Source of the DNA: Candidatus Nitromaritima sp. SCGC AAA288-L16
GTDB taxonomy: Bacteria > Nitrospinota > Nitrospinia > Nitrospinales > VA-1
Direction: 5' to 3'
DNA length: 45,421 nucleotides
Assembly (NCBI GenBank): GCA_000372225.1
Contig: AQTY01000015.1
Coordinates: forward strand, 1-45,421
The notes below the pieces were generated by a model that saw only the letters and a program-made list of their open reading frames with translations, was not told the DNA's origin and ran no database searches. Position 1 is the stretch's first letter, and each line of letters starts with the position of its first letter. Shown in pieces: positions 1 through 8,192 of this stretch. A program made the position numbers and the translations under genes.

Positions 1-212
1 TGTTGAACCATCATTTATCAGGTGGTTTGCAGAGAAATTCATCTCAATTTGGTAGTTTTCTAAAGATGGTCCATGATGCATTTCACCTGGTTTATGAGGG
101 TGAGCACCTGCCGTTACTGAAAAAACAAATAATGAGCATGAAAATAAAACTAAATTTAAAAGAAAGGGTCTCATTTTTTAATTCTCATCCTGATCTATTT
201 GTTATGAATTAG
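1..212 (+). CDS. C-terminal end of an unidentified protein (partial)
   Basis: An open frame runs in from the left edge and stops at 210-212, so only about 70 C-terminal residues are present and the true start lies outside the window. The fragment is rich in Lys, Leu and Phe, has no cysteine, no membrane segment and no motif that I recognise. The first in-frame start-like codon (TTG at 3) has no ribosome-binding site, which supports reading it as a fragment. It is followed by a 158-base AT-rich gap before the next gene. That gap contains a small palindrome (TTCTTAT-ATC-ATAAGAA, near 270-290). Confidence 0.45.
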   Translation, partial: LNHHLSGGLQRNSSQFGSFLKMVHDAFHLVYEGEHLPLLKKQIMSMKIKLNLKERVSFFNSHPDLFVMN

Positions 213-370
213 TTAAAAAAACCTGATTAAACATTATTATATAATTAATTGTCTGACTCACTCTCTTTTTCTTATATCATAAGAATCAAGAGACCAAAAA
301 CTAATTCTAGAGTGAAATTGGATTCTAAATTGAGAAGCTTATTTAAACTCAATCTCTGGCTAACAGAAAG

Positions 371-1162
371 ATGAGATTATCAATACCATTTTTGATAGTG
401 GTTTTTGTCCTCCCATCCTGTGTCAATTTTCCTATTTTTAATGACACATTATTAAAGCAGGTTGGTAAGACTTCGATGTCGGTTACCTCAAGGGATTCAG
501 TATTTGATTTACTCGAGAAAAAATGGATTTCCAGTACTTATTTTGATCGGGGACTGAAGTACGAAGGTAGTCGTCTGAAGGTAGTTTCACTTTCTGATTT
601 ATTAAAAGTATATAGCCCTGACGAAAATGCGGATGCAATTCTTCTTAATTGCGCTGATGATTATCAGGGGATAATCTCAATCAATGATGTGAAAAATTAT
701 GACCTTCAACTCGCGTTAAAAATTGAATTGCCTCAAGGATCCGTTCGACCTGATTGGCTTCAGCCATTACTTATTGTGGTTCCAAATCACGCGAAACCCC
801 AATTTTCTGAACGTTTTTTTACGGCAAACATTACTGAATTACGTTTTGTTAGATTGGCTGATTATTATTCCCCTTTAGAGTCTTTAGACTTGAGAAATGC
901 TTACGCGCAATTTGGCTTGTACCTTTTTAAGGATAATTGCCTGTTCTGTCACTCGATTAATAAGGTGGGGGGGAACAAAGGTACTTCTTTGTTGAGCACA
1001 TTTAATCTAATGTCGGATGATGGAAAAAAAAAGTTTGCAGAAAAGTTTTTTAAAATGCATGGGAGTGACAATAACACTAAGCAAAATATAGGGCAATTTT
1101 TAACTAATGATCAGTTTGATGCATTATTAGAATTTTTATATGAAATTTCCGCGAATAACTAA
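371..1162 (+). CDS. Lipoprotein c-type cytochrome with an N-terminal molybdopterin-oxidoreductase-like region
   Basis: The 263-residue protein begins with a hydrophobic signal ending in a lipobox-like LPSC (Cys17), so it is probably lipidated and exported. A single class I heme-binding motif, CLFCH (Cys190, Cys193, His194), lies in the C-terminal third, within the sequence context usual for small monoheme cytochrome c domains. The middle (about residues 70-150) looks to me like the substrate-domain fold of the sulfite-oxidase-type molybdopterin family, with an LLNCADDYQG-type strand followed by a segment ending in a Pro-rich LLIVVPN. The molybdenum-ligating cysteine region is not evident, so this part may be only a structural remnant. 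A Met-containing loop after the heme could supply the second axial ligand. It is monocistronic by spacing. The exact redox partner is unknown. Confidence 0.6.
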   Translation: MRLSIPFLIVVFVLPSCVNFPIFNDTLLKQVGKTSMSVTSRDSVFDLLEKKWISSTYFDRGLKYEGSRLKVVSLSDLLKVYSPDENADAILLNCADDYQGIISINDVKNYDLQLALKIELPQGSVRPDWLQPLLIVVPNHAKPQFSERFFTANITELRFVRLADYYSPLESLDLRNAYAQFGLYLFKDNCLFCHSINKVGGNKGTSLLSTFNLMSDDGKKKFAEKFFKMHGSDNNTKQNIGQFLTNDQFDALLEFLYEISANN

Positions 1163-1211
1163 GGTTGAATGGGTCATAACAGACTGTACCGGGTCAATAT
1201 AAATTAGAATC

Positions 1212-1239
1212 TTGACAGTTGATTCGTGCGTGATATGTT
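1212..1239 (+). promoter_or_regulatory. Candidate sigma-70 promoter for fxsA
   Basis: TTGACA at 1212-1217 is a perfect -35 hexamer. It is followed by a 16-base spacer and TATGTT at 1234-1239 (4 of 6 to the -10 consensus). It sits about 60 bases upstream of the fxsA start at 1300, in an otherwise empty gap. Confidence 0.4.
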
Positions 1240-1299
1240 GACCAGATATTTTGAGATTATTTTTCTCTATTTTTTGTATATTTTTAAGGAAACAACTAT

Positions 1300-1695
1300 A
1301 TGTCTTTGGCGGTTATTTTATTTTTTGCTATCGGTACACTTTGCGAACTATACCTATTAACGATTGTGAGTGGGTATATCAGTATAATGAATACCCTGTC
1401 TCTCATAATGTTTACATTCATAGTGGGTAATATTATTGGGAGAAGTTGGGGAAAAGAATATTTTGAGAAGATGCAATGGCACTTAAGGTCTCGAAGTGTT
1501 CCGGGTGACGAAGTGCTCAATGGTTCTGTAATGGCTTTGTCTGGAATGTTTCTTGTTACCCCTGGCGTGATTACAGACTTAATAGGTGTTTTAATACTTA
1601 TTCCAATGACCCGTTTTGTTTTTAAGGATATTACAGAAAGCCTAGTTAAGAAAAAAATTACTAACGGTGACCTCTATTACTTTTTTAAGGATTGA
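1300..1695 (+). CDS. fxsA: FxsA family membrane protein
   Basis: This is a small (131 aa) integral membrane protein of the FxsA family, whose E. coli member suppresses F-exclusion of phage T7 when overproduced; its cellular role is not known. The family pattern is visible: an N-terminal hydrophobic pair of helices, a cytosolic stretch with an amphipathic Lys/Gln-rich segment and a Val-Pro-Gly-Asp-Glu turn, then the hallmark LVTPGVITDLIG followed by ILIPMTR. An AAGGA ribosome-binding site lies just before the ATG at 1300. The usual 120-160 residue family length is respected. The next gene starts 20 bases downstream and may be cotranscribed. Confidence 0.85.
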   Translation: MSLAVILFFAIGTLCELYLLTIVSGYISIMNTLSLIMFTFIVGNIIGRSWGKEYFEKMQWHLRSRSVPGDEVLNGSVMALSGMFLVTPGVITDLIGVLILIPMTRFVFKDITESLVKKKITNGDLYYFFKD

Positions 1696-1715
1696 TGTTG
1701 CTACCATTGTGACTC

Positions 1716-2435
1716 ATGTTTTTTTCCTCCCCTCCTCGTAATTTAAAACCAGAACTACTTGACTTAGATGATGCTCCGTTTGATGAAGTTCAAGATAGCC
1801 TTGAAGATGTTCGTTGGGTCAATCGATACCTAGGAGGTTACAGGGTCCTTCTCTATTACATTCGTAATTTTATAAAGAGACATCCTTTAGATAAAGAGTT
1901 CTTGATTTTGGATCTAGCTACCGGGTCTGCTGATCAACCTATCGCTGTAGTGGATATGGCACGTCAACTGAATGTGAAAATAAAGGTTGTAGCTCTGGAT
2001 ATAAACTCCAAGATGTTAAACTATGCTCATGAAAAAATAAGAGCTTACCCAGAAATTCATCTGGTTCAGGGTGACATTCACTCACCCCCTTTTGGTGAAA
2101 ATAGCTTTGATGTAGTAATGAATTCTTTATCTTTGCACCATTTCACAAGAATTCAGGCAGTAAATATTTTGCGAATGGCTGACCTTATGAGTCGGTCTGG
2201 GTTTATAATAAATGATTTGCATAGAAGTCGGATAGCTCATGCGTTCATTCTTATTCTGACTCGTTTGGTCACAAAGAATCGCCTTACTCGTCATGATGCT
2301 CCAGTATCCGTTATGAATGCATTTACTCCATCCGAGATGGTTGAAATGGCTCAAGAGGCTGGTGTGAAATTCTTTACGGTGAACCGTCACTTTCCTTATC
2401 GCATAGGTCTGGTTTCTACCAGAAAGGATTGCTAG
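1716..2435 (+). CDS. Class I SAM-dependent methyltransferase
   Basis: A 239-residue soluble protein with a Rossmann-like methyltransferase core. Motif I is DLATGSADQPI (about residues 65-75), the acidic end of strand 2 is VVALDIN, motif II is LVQGDIHSPPF, and the motif III region is FDVVMNSLSLHHF. This resembles the UbiE/type-11 branch, including the carrier-style HHF segment. In many bacteria close relatives sit beside FAD-dependent geranylgeranyl-reductase-like and polyketide-synthase genes, but no such neighbour is present here, so the substrate cannot be told. It starts 20 bases after fxsA and is probably in the same transcript. A 24-codon reading frame that follows at once is too short to call. 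Confidence 0.75.
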   Translation: MFFSSPPRNLKPELLDLDDAPFDEVQDSLEDVRWVNRYLGGYRVLLYYIRNFIKRHPLDKEFLILDLATGSADQPIAVVDMARQLNVKIKVVALDINSKMLNYAHEKIRAYPEIHLVQGDIHSPPFGENSFDVVMNSLSLHHFTRIQAVNILRMADLMSRSGFIINDLHRSRIAHAFILILTRLVTKNRLTRHDAPVSVMNAFTPSEMVEMAQEAGVKFFTVNRHFPYRIGLVSTRKDC

Positions 2436-2515
2436 GATGTACGCCATTGATCTGGGTAAGAAGAAATATTTTATGATTAGAATAGGTCGACTTATTCTGC
2501 TACCTTTTTAAGAGT

Positions 2516-2543
2516 AATGCATCCATATTATTATGGATGCGTT
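2516..2543. repeat. Perfect hairpin between methyltransferase gene and nfu
   Basis: GCATCCAT (2519-2526) pairs with ATGGATGC (2533-2540) around a 6-base loop. Three further outer pairs (one of them G-U) extend the stem to about 11 bp. There is no real U-run after it (GTTTGG), so it is either a weak terminator for the methyltransferase operon or a structured or operator element ahead of the nfu gene, whose start is about 60 bases downstream. Confidence 0.5.
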
Positions 2544-2599
2544 TGGATTAAATAAAACATTTTGAAATTTATGTAGATTCTCGAGTTAAGGAGGCCATT

Positions 2600-3394
2600 T
2601 TGAATATAATTACAAAATTTAAAAATATGTTTTCAAGTAAAGATGTGGGTGCTAAGGAACCAGCCCAGAATAATGTTGTCGATGATATAACAAACATAAC
2701 TTCAGAGCCAGTCGAAGAAAATAACCCTTTTCCCGAGCCAGAGCCTGTTGTGCGCCGGGTTATAAGAGTGCCGGAGGTTGCAGATGATATTTTTCCACCA
2801 GTCGATGGAAACAAGGTTTTAATAAAAGCTCAGCCATCTGCAACTAGTGATCAGTGTCTTTTCATGCTAAACCGACCTCTATTTTCCGGACATTCCTGGT
2901 GGTTCCCCACTTTTGAAACCGCCGAGGGTTCCCCATTGGCAGAACGTTTATTTAGTTTGGAAGACGTAGAGTCAGTTCTTGTCAATGAAGCTACCGTTAC
3001 AATTACTCGGAAAGATAAAAATATATGTGACTGGAAGCCTTTAGGCGCAGAGATCGGCACTGCTTTACGTGAACGGCTTGAAGAAGGAGGGGAGCTAATT
3101 TCGCAGAAGATAATTAGTGAAATGCCCAGTCAGGATGAAATACAAGAAGGAATTCAAAAAGCGATTAATGAAGAAGTAAATCCTGGGGTTGCTGGGCATG
3201 GCGGTCTTATCACTTTGGAGCATATTAAAGGCAATACGATTACCATCAAGATGGGAGGAGGGTGTCAAGGGTGTAGTGCTGCCGACCTGACATTAAAACA
3301 AGGAGTTCATAGCTCGTTTCGAAAATTTGTGCCACAAGTCGGCGCTATTTTTGATGAAACCGACCACGCCGCTGGATTAAATCCATACTTTTAA
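2600..3394 (+). CDS. Nfu-type iron-sulfur cluster scaffold/carrier protein
   Basis: A 264-residue protein with three parts: a charged, Pro/Glu-rich N-terminal extension (about 1-70); a Nfu N-terminal-like domain (about 70-160) containing the NRPLFSGHSWWFPT and SPLAERLFSLEDVESVLV strands typical of that domain; and a C-terminal NifU-like domain (about 175-260) with the cluster-binding GGGCQGC (Cys222, Cys225). Such proteins carry [4Fe-4S] clusters to target apoproteins. The start is TTG at 2600: an excellent AAGGAGG box sits five bases upstream and no ATG fits. The 5' extension is longer than in most Nfu proteins. The following uncharacterised gene begins only 14 bases later with its own Shine-Dalgarno sequence, so they are likely co-expressed. 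Confidence 0.85.
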   Translation: MNIITKFKNMFSSKDVGAKEPAQNNVVDDITNITSEPVEENNPFPEPEPVVRRVIRVPEVADDIFPPVDGNKVLIKAQPSATSDQCLFMLNRPLFSGHSWWFPTFETAEGSPLAERLFSLEDVESVLVNEATVTITRKDKNICDWKPLGAEIGTALRERLEEGGELISQKIISEMPSQDEIQEGIQKAINEEVNPGVAGHGGLITLEHIKGNTITIKMGGGCQGCSAADLTLKQGVHSSFRKFVPQVGAIFDETDHAAGLNPYF

Positions 3395-3408
3395 GGAATA
3401 GGAATGCT

Positions 3409-3753
3409 ATGCCCAAATTGAATAAATTTAAAATTTACATAGAAACAGGAAACAAAGGTATAGAGGAACCTGCACGGTTTTGTTTTAATAGTCATGTGTT
3501 ACCTCTTGAGGAGTTGTCTGGAGGAACTAAACCTGGAGAAACTCTTGAAGGTGGTTATGATGTTCATAGTGTGGCTCATTCGATGACACTTGTTGGGCCT
3601 GAAAAGGGAACGTGGTCGCTCCAAAAGATTAAAGTTGATTTTGAATGCGAAAATACCCCGCCTTACTCAGTTGAGTATCCTGCTGTTGAACTAGATGAAA
3701 CTACGGAATTAAATATCTGGAAGGATCCTCCGCTTCCGACTTTTGACGTGTAA
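3409..3753 (+). CDS. Uncharacterised small protein downstream of nfu
   Basis: A 114-residue soluble protein without signal peptide, membrane helix or cysteine cluster (it has two separated cysteines). It is acidic and rich in short beta-like stretches, with a Gly-Gly-Tyr-Asp-Val-His turn in the middle and a Trp-Lys-Asp-Pro-Pro-Leu-Pro end. I do not recognise the family. The start ATG at 3409 has an AGGAAT box a few bases upstream, and the 14-base gap to nfu suggests translational coupling or at least cotranscription. By position a link to Fe-S assembly or delivery is possible, but that is inference only. Confidence 0.65.
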   Translation: MPKLNKFKIYIETGNKGIEEPARFCFNSHVLPLEELSGGTKPGETLEGGYDVHSVAHSMTLVGPEKGTWSLQKIKVDFECENTPPYSVEYPAVELDETTELNIWKDPPLPTFDV

Positions 3754-3956
3754 TCTTGTTGGCTTAACCTAGTTTGGTAATTCCTTTTCAAGGGATAAGG
3801 GCAGGCACGGGCATCAGGCTTAGTTGAGCTATAAACTCGACAATTAAGTTTTGCTTGCAGGTCACCAAAGAGGACATAGCCCATTACTTTGGTTTCCGCT
3901 TCAAGAATTGAATGTAGATGCCATTTTTTCATAGGGACCAACTCGCACGACCACAT
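3663..3956 (-). CDS. Possible small antisense-overlapping gene (doubtful)
   Basis: A 97-codon frame opens at 3956 on the minus strand in the 320-base gap before clpS. Its 3' third runs antisense into the end of the preceding gene. The first 55 or so residues, which lie wholly in the gap, look protein-like (mixed charge, Trp, ordinary residue balance), while the last 35 are Ser/Gly-rich and look like antisense noise. A TATAAT sequence lies close upstream of its start codon and there is no Shine-Dalgarno sequence. I recognise no family. It could be a real small gene, the eroded 5' part of one, or chance. The rest of this gap shows nothing else. Confidence 0.25.
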   Translation of the reverse strand: MWSCELVPMKKWHLHSILEAETKVMGYVLFGDLQAKLNCRVYSSTKPDARACPYPLKRNYQTRLSQQDYTSKVGSGGSFQIFNSVVSSSSTAGYSTE

Positions 3957-4073
3957 ATTTTTTAGTATAATTATAGTCGTTCGATTCGTAAGCTTTTTTG
4001 TTTAGCCTTGTGGTAGTTGTTTGGTCTTGTCAATTATTGGATTCGTGGTTGTCTTCTAAACTGTACATATATT

Positions 4074-4403
4074 ATGAATACAGAAACATTGCCAGAAGTT
4101 TTACCTGATATTGAGCATGAAATCGAAGAAGACGAGCATACTAGTAAGACGTATCTTCCTCTTTACAAGGTGATTATGTGGGATGATGATGTGACAACGA
4201 TGGAATTTGTTATTCGAATTCTCACCAATCTTTTTCGCAAGGACTTCACAACTGCTGAAAATTTGATGTATGAGATTCATTTTAAGGGGGCGGCTCACGT
4301 AGAAACATTACCTCTCGAACAGGCTGAATTTAAAGTGGAACAGGTTCATTCTGCAGCTGCTTTGGAGCAGTTCCCTTTTCGCTGTACTATCGAACCGGTT
4401 TAA
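4074..4403 (+). CDS. clpS: ClpS-type adaptor of the ClpAP protease
   Basis: A 109-residue protein matching ClpS, the adaptor that hands N-degron substrates to ClpA. An acidic, flexible N-terminal tail (about residues 1-28) precedes the folded core, beginning YKVIMWDDDVTTMEFVI. This corresponds to the usual Asn-Asp-Asp-x-Thr-x-Met-x-Phe-Val segment, and it continues with an FRKDFTTAENLMYEIH helix and a Glu-x-Ala-Glu-x-Lys strand. The residue before the Asp run is Trp instead of Asn (MWDDD versus HNDD), which touches the substrate pocket and may alter specificity. The frame is open further upstream, but the ATG at 4074 begins at the usual family length. No clpA lies in the window. Confidence 0.85.
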   Translation: MNTETLPEVLPDIEHEIEEDEHTSKTYLPLYKVIMWDDDVTTMEFVIRILTNLFRKDFTTAENLMYEIHFKGAAHVETLPLEQAEFKVEQVHSAAALEQFPFRCTIEPV

Positions 4404-4409
4404 TGTGTA

Positions 4410-5696
4410 TTATCGGTTCTCAATAGGTATGTAATCCCTAGTTTTTGTTCCTGTATATATTTGCCGGGGCCTACCAATTCGAAAGTCGTCGTCTTTCTGC
4501 AATTCTTTCCACTGCGCAATCCATCCGGGTAAGCGTCCCATAGCAAACATTACAGGAAACATATTGACCGGGAAATTGATTGCTTTATAAATTAGGCCAG
4601 AATAAAAATCCACATTAGGATAAAGCTTTTTCTCGATGAAGTATTCTTCCTTGAGAGCAATCTCCTCCAACTTAAGAGCAATTTCTAATAAAGGTTCGTT
4701 GTTAGAAGAGTTCTTTAAGACATTATGGGCCATGGTTTTAATGATCTTTGATCGAGGGTCAAAGTTCTTGTACACACGGTGTCCAAAACCCATTAGGCGA
4801 AAGGAGTCTTTTGGGTCCTTTGCTTTTTTTACATATTTCTGCACATCTCCCCCATCAGCGTAAATTTTTTGAAGCATTTCTATGACTGCCTGGTTAGCCC
4901 CACCATGAAGCGGCCCCCATAAAGCGTAGATAGCTGCTGATATTGAAGCAAAAAGATTACACATGGAACTACCCACTAGTCGGACGGAACTCGTAGAACA
5001 ATTTTGCTCGTGGTCCGCGTGAAGGATCAGCAGCACTTCTAAGGCTTTAGCAACGACGGGATCCACTTCATATTGTTCGCAAGGTGTAGCAAACATCATT
5101 TTTAGAAAATTGGTAGGATAATCAAGTGAATTATCAGGATATGGAAGTGGTTGCCCGATAGATTTTTTGTAACTATATGCTGCTATGGTAGGTAGTTTGG
5201 CTATGAGTCTATGAATTGCAATTTCTACTTCTTGATCATCTCGAACGCTTAGTTCGTTCTGATAAAATGTTGCGAGAGAACCTACAACCGCACTACATAC
5301 GGCCATGGGGTGAGAATTAATAGGGAAACCGTCATAAAATCTTTTAATTGACTCATGAACCATTGAGTGGTGAGTGATGTGATGGTTGAAATCTGCAAGC
5401 TGTTGGGAGTTAGGTAGTGTGCCGTATATGAGAAGGTAGGCCGTTTCAACAAAGGTACTTTTTTCTGCTAGTTGGTCGATGGGGATGCCCCGATATAATA
5501 GAATACCTTTTTCTCCATCAAGAAAAGTTATAGAACTTTTACAAGAGCCTGTGCTCATGTACCCTGGATCAAAGGTAATCAGTCCTGTCTCTTTGCGAAG
5601 TTTTCCGATATCGATGGCCTTTTCTCCAAAGGTACCTTCGACAACCGGGAATTCATAAGTTTTACCTTGATAGGTGACCTTTGCTGTGTCAGCCAT
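4410..5696 (-). CDS. gltA: Citrate synthase (hexameric type II)
   Basis: A 428-residue enzyme condensing acetyl-CoA with oxaloacetate to citrate, the entry step of the oxidative or reductive-branch TCA cycle. Catalytic landmarks are all present: His in PLHGGAN, His in GFGHRVYK, and Asp in PNVDFYSG. The N-terminal beta-rich extension (TYQGKTYEFPVVEGTFG) is characteristic of the Gram-negative type II enzyme, and the length matches GltA. The start ATG at 5696 is preceded by a strong AAGGAGG. It converges on clpS with only 6 bases between stops and stands alone on its strand. Nothing looks damaged. Confidence 0.97.
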   Translation of the reverse strand: MADTAKVTYQGKTYEFPVVEGTFGEKAIDIGKLRKETGLITFDPGYMSTGSCKSSITFLDGEKGILLYRGIPIDQLAEKSTFVETAYLLIYGTLPNSQQLADFNHHITHHSMVHESIKRFYDGFPINSHPMAVCSAVVGSLATFYQNELSVRDDQEVEIAIHRLIAKLPTIAAYSYKKSIGQPLPYPDNSLDYPTNFLKMMFATPCEQYEVDPVVAKALEVLLILHADHEQNCSTSSVRLVGSSMCNLFASISAAIYALWGPLHGGANQAVIEMLQKIYADGGDVQKYVKKAKDPKDSFRLMGFGHRVYKNFDPRSKIIKTMAHNVLKNSSNNEPLLEIALKLEEIALKEEYFIEKKLYPNVDFYSGLIYKAINFPVNMFPVMFAMGRLPGWIAQWKELQKDDDFRIGRPRQIYTGTKTRDYIPIENR

Positions 5697-5874
5697 AAAC
5701 CTCCTTCGGCAAGATGAAAAGTGCTATAGAATACTTGTGCCAACCTGAGAGTGCCGTGCTATTTTGGTAGAAATATTATAACGCTTATAAATTCTTTGAG
5801 AATTATTGTTTTATAATATTATGGTCAGGCAATTCGCGGTTTGTCCATTAAGTTTTTAGAGATAAAAGGTGCTT

Positions 5875-7107
5875 ATGAAAAAAAATAATATTTTACTCTA
5901 TTTAATGTTGATAGGCATTTCAATGGGGGGGCTATGTGGTTGGGTGTTCGGTAAAGAAATGCTGGTTGTCGAATGGATTGGAGAGATGTTTCTCGATACC
6001 CTTAAAATGCTTGTTATCCCGCTTATTGTGTCATCGATGATTGTTGGTATTACTGGATTAGGTGATATTCGTAAAGTCGGCAAGGCTGGAACTATTACCC
6101 TTATTTATTTTTTATCCACTTCCGGCATCGCTGTAATTGCTGGAATTATTGTAGTGAATATTATGCAACCTGGTTTGGGAGTCGAATTAACTACAGGTAT
6201 TCCTGAAAAAGTAGCTGGGAAAGAGTCGATAGACATTACAGATATACTTAAAAGCTTTATTACGCCCAACCTTTTTCAGTCTATGGCTAAAATGGAAATC
6301 TTACCCATTATTATGTTTTCCCTTGTGTTTGGTGGGGTGCTTACCACGCTCGGCGAGAAGGGAAAGTTGGTGATCTCTGTTTTTGATGGAATCAACATTG
6401 CTATTATGAAAATTGTACATCTTGTCATGTACTTTGCTCCCCTGGGAGTGTTCGCGCTAGTTTCCTCTAAATTAGGTGCCGCGGGCGGAGGAGATTTATT
6501 TCTTGGGGAATTACTCAAGATAGGAAAGTTTGCTGCCACGGTCGTTTCAGGGTTACTAATTCACGCATTGATTACATTGCCTGCCATTTTGTATTTTGTG
6601 GCAAAACAAAACCCACTAACATACTTTAAAAATATGAGTGGTGCATTGACAACTGCTCTTTCGACTGCTAGCAGCGCTGCTACTTTGCCGGTAACCATCG
6701 AGAACGTTGAGAAGGAAAATAAAATTTCGAGACGCACTACCCTTTTTGTTATTCCCTTGGGCGCTACAGTGAATATGAATGGGACCGCCCTTTATGAATC
6801 GATTGCGGCCATCTTCATTGCTCAAATGGTTGGTATTCACCTAGGATTAGGTGATCAGGTATTGATTTTTTTAACGGCTACTCTTGCGGCAATAGGGGCG
6901 GCTGGTATTCCTGAAGCAGGACTCGTTACAATGGTGATTGTTCTGCAGGCGGTTGGTCTTCCCTTAGAGGGAATAGGGATGCTTCTTTCTATAGATTGGT
7001 TTCTTGATCGTTTAAGGACCTCAGTAAATGTTTGGGGCGATTCAATTGGTGCTGCTGTAGTTGATCGCTTAGAGGGTAAATACATCGAAGAAGGAGAAAC
7101 ATCATGA
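5875..7107 (+). CDS. Dicarboxylate/amino acid:cation symporter (DAACS family)
   Basis: A 410-residue membrane transporter of the GltP/DctA family that takes up glutamate, aspartate or C4-dicarboxylates with Na+ or H+. The re-entrant serine-rich loop (TALSTASSAATLPVT), the NMNGTA motif in the seventh helix, and the AAGIPEAGLVT hairpin with the following IDWFLDRLRTSVNVWGDS segment are all intact and in the usual order. About eight membrane helices are apparent. I chose ATG 5875 because an AAAGG box lies at proper spacing; a GTG two codons earlier is in frame. The stop overlaps the start of the TauE-like gene (ATGA), so the two are coupled. The exact substrate cannot be read from sequence. Confidence 0.92.
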   Translation: MKKNNILLYLMLIGISMGGLCGWVFGKEMLVVEWIGEMFLDTLKMLVIPLIVSSMIVGITGLGDIRKVGKAGTITLIYFLSTSGIAVIAGIIVVNIMQPGLGVELTTGIPEKVAGKESIDITDILKSFITPNLFQSMAKMEILPIIMFSLVFGGVLTTLGEKGKLVISVFDGINIAIMKIVHLVMYFAPLGVFALVSSKLGAAGGGDLFLGELLKIGKFAATVVSGLLIHALITLPAILYFVAKQNPLTYFKNMSGALTTALSTASSAATLPVTIENVEKENKISRRTTLFVIPLGATVNMNGTALYESIAAIFIAQMVGIHLGLGDQVLIFLTATLAAIGAAGIPEAGLVTMVIVLQAVGLPLEGIGMLLSIDWFLDRLRTSVNVWGDSIGAAVVDRLEGKYIEEGETS

Positions 7108-7463
7108 TAGTTCCAATTATCCTTGGCGTGATTATTGGAGTTTTGTCCTCTGGGTCTGGTTTGGGAGGTGGATTTCTGGTGGTTCCATTTCTTCTTCACT
7201 TGGGAAAAGAAGTGAGAGTTGCTGTTGGTACTTCGTTCTTATTTATTCTTATGGTTGCCATATCATCCCTATTCGGACATGCAAAAGTGGGGAACGTGGA
7301 CTGGAAGGTTGGAGGGTTTCTCGCGATAGGGGGAATATTGGGGGCGCAAGCGGGACCGTTGATTCTAGAAAATATTTCTGATCAGATTTTCAAGCGTTTC
7401 TTTGCGATTTTCCTCATTGGAACTGGATTGTGGCTGTTTTATCAGACTCGCACTGTTTCATGA
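7104..7463 (+). CDS. TauE/SafE family permease, half-length
   Basis: A 119-residue membrane protein with the TauE/SafE signature at its start: GxxSSGSGLGGGFLVVPFL in the first helix and loop, then a GTSFLF helix, a GNVDW turn and a GAQAGP helix start. The family normally has about 250 residues in two repeats. This protein corresponds to a single repeat of about four helices, so it would have to dimerise. It overlaps the symporter gene by four bases and is surely cotranscribed. The family exports or imports sulfur-containing or other small anions; the substrate here is unknown. Confidence 0.75.
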   Translation: MIVPIILGVIIGVLSSGSGLGGGFLVVPFLLHLGKEVRVAVGTSFLFILMVAISSLFGHAKVGNVDWKVGGFLAIGGILGAQAGPLILENISDQIFKRFFAIFLIGTGLWLFYQTRTVS

Positions 7464-7466
7464 CAC

Positions 7467-7898
7467 TCAGGGGTTACTCTTTTCCTGACGAACTCCACGA
7501 ACCAGTCTTACGGCGAAGGGGCCATCCCCAAGCTTGTTGATCCAACTTGAGCGCCCCTTGACCAGACTAAACATCATCGCTCGTTCTCCGTTGATGGTGT
7601 CGGTCCAGCAGCAGTCAGCACCACCTTTTTCAAAATTTTCGTGTATGTGGATTTCGTTATTTCCAAAATCTCGGTTACTAAAGCTTTTGTCGTAAATTGT
7701 TTTGATATCCTCGAGCTTCGGGACCCGCCAATCATTGAAACCTCCCGTTTTTGCATCGCTTTGTTCTTTTGCCAGTTTCTGGGATTTTTCTAGGTGCATC
7801 CAACGCCCGGTAAGCTGCCTTGAGTCTTTTTTCTGCCATGTGAGGGAAGTCTCAGTATCAGTAATTGTACCATCTTGATTATCATTGAATCTTGACAT
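7467..7898 (-). CDS. DUF1566 (Lcl C-terminal domain) protein
   Basis: A 143-residue protein built as one DUF1566/Lcl-C module: it opens with RFNDNQDGTITDTETSLTWQ, has GGFNDWRVP followed by a LEDIKTIYD helix in the middle, a CCWTDTINGE strand, and ends in VRLVRG. In other bacteria the module occurs in secreted or surface proteins and is related to C-type-lectin/FGE-like folds. This one has no signal peptide. It converges on the TauE-like gene with three bases between stops. Its role is unknown. Confidence 0.8.
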   Translation of the reverse strand: MSRFNDNQDGTITDTETSLTWQKKDSRQLTGRWMHLEKSQKLAKEQSDAKTGGFNDWRVPKLEDIKTIYDKSFSNRDFGNNEIHIHENFEKGGADCCWTDTINGERAMMFSLVKGRSSWINKLGDGPFAVRLVRGVRQEKSNP

Positions 7899-7977
7899 AT
7901 TACCTCGGAAATATTTCTATCGGTTATTGAGAATGATTATAACAAAATTTGAATCGTTAATTTCTCACTTTGCATGA

Positions 7978-8050
7978 CATAGAGGAAACTAATCACCAAG
8001 ATATTCGGAGGAGAAGTGGATGGCCATCCTGATAAGTAATTTCCTCTATG
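7978..8050. repeat. 73-bp element bounded by an 11-bp inverted repeat
   Basis: CATAGAGGAAA (7978-7988) and its exact complement TTTCCTCTATG (8040-8050) enclose 51 bases. These contain a perfect 12-base palindrome, GGATGGCCATCC (8018-8029). No gene overlaps it. It could be a miniature inverted-repeat relic, or the closing helix of a structured RNA. There is no obvious target-site duplication. Confidence 0.45.
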
Positions 8051-8192
8051 CGTTGGCAGAAAACTTATCTGACTCTAATATTTATGATGAGTTCTAACAC
8101 CGGATTAGATTCGTTAAAAATTTTTAATCAAAAGGCCATAAATACTTAATCCAGTTTTATTTCAATAGGTAAGGGGAAATATATGACTATTT

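Noticed and set aside
2437..2511. 24-codon reading frame after the methyltransferase
   Set aside because: Too short, no recognisable product. It could be a remnant but nothing in it supports that.
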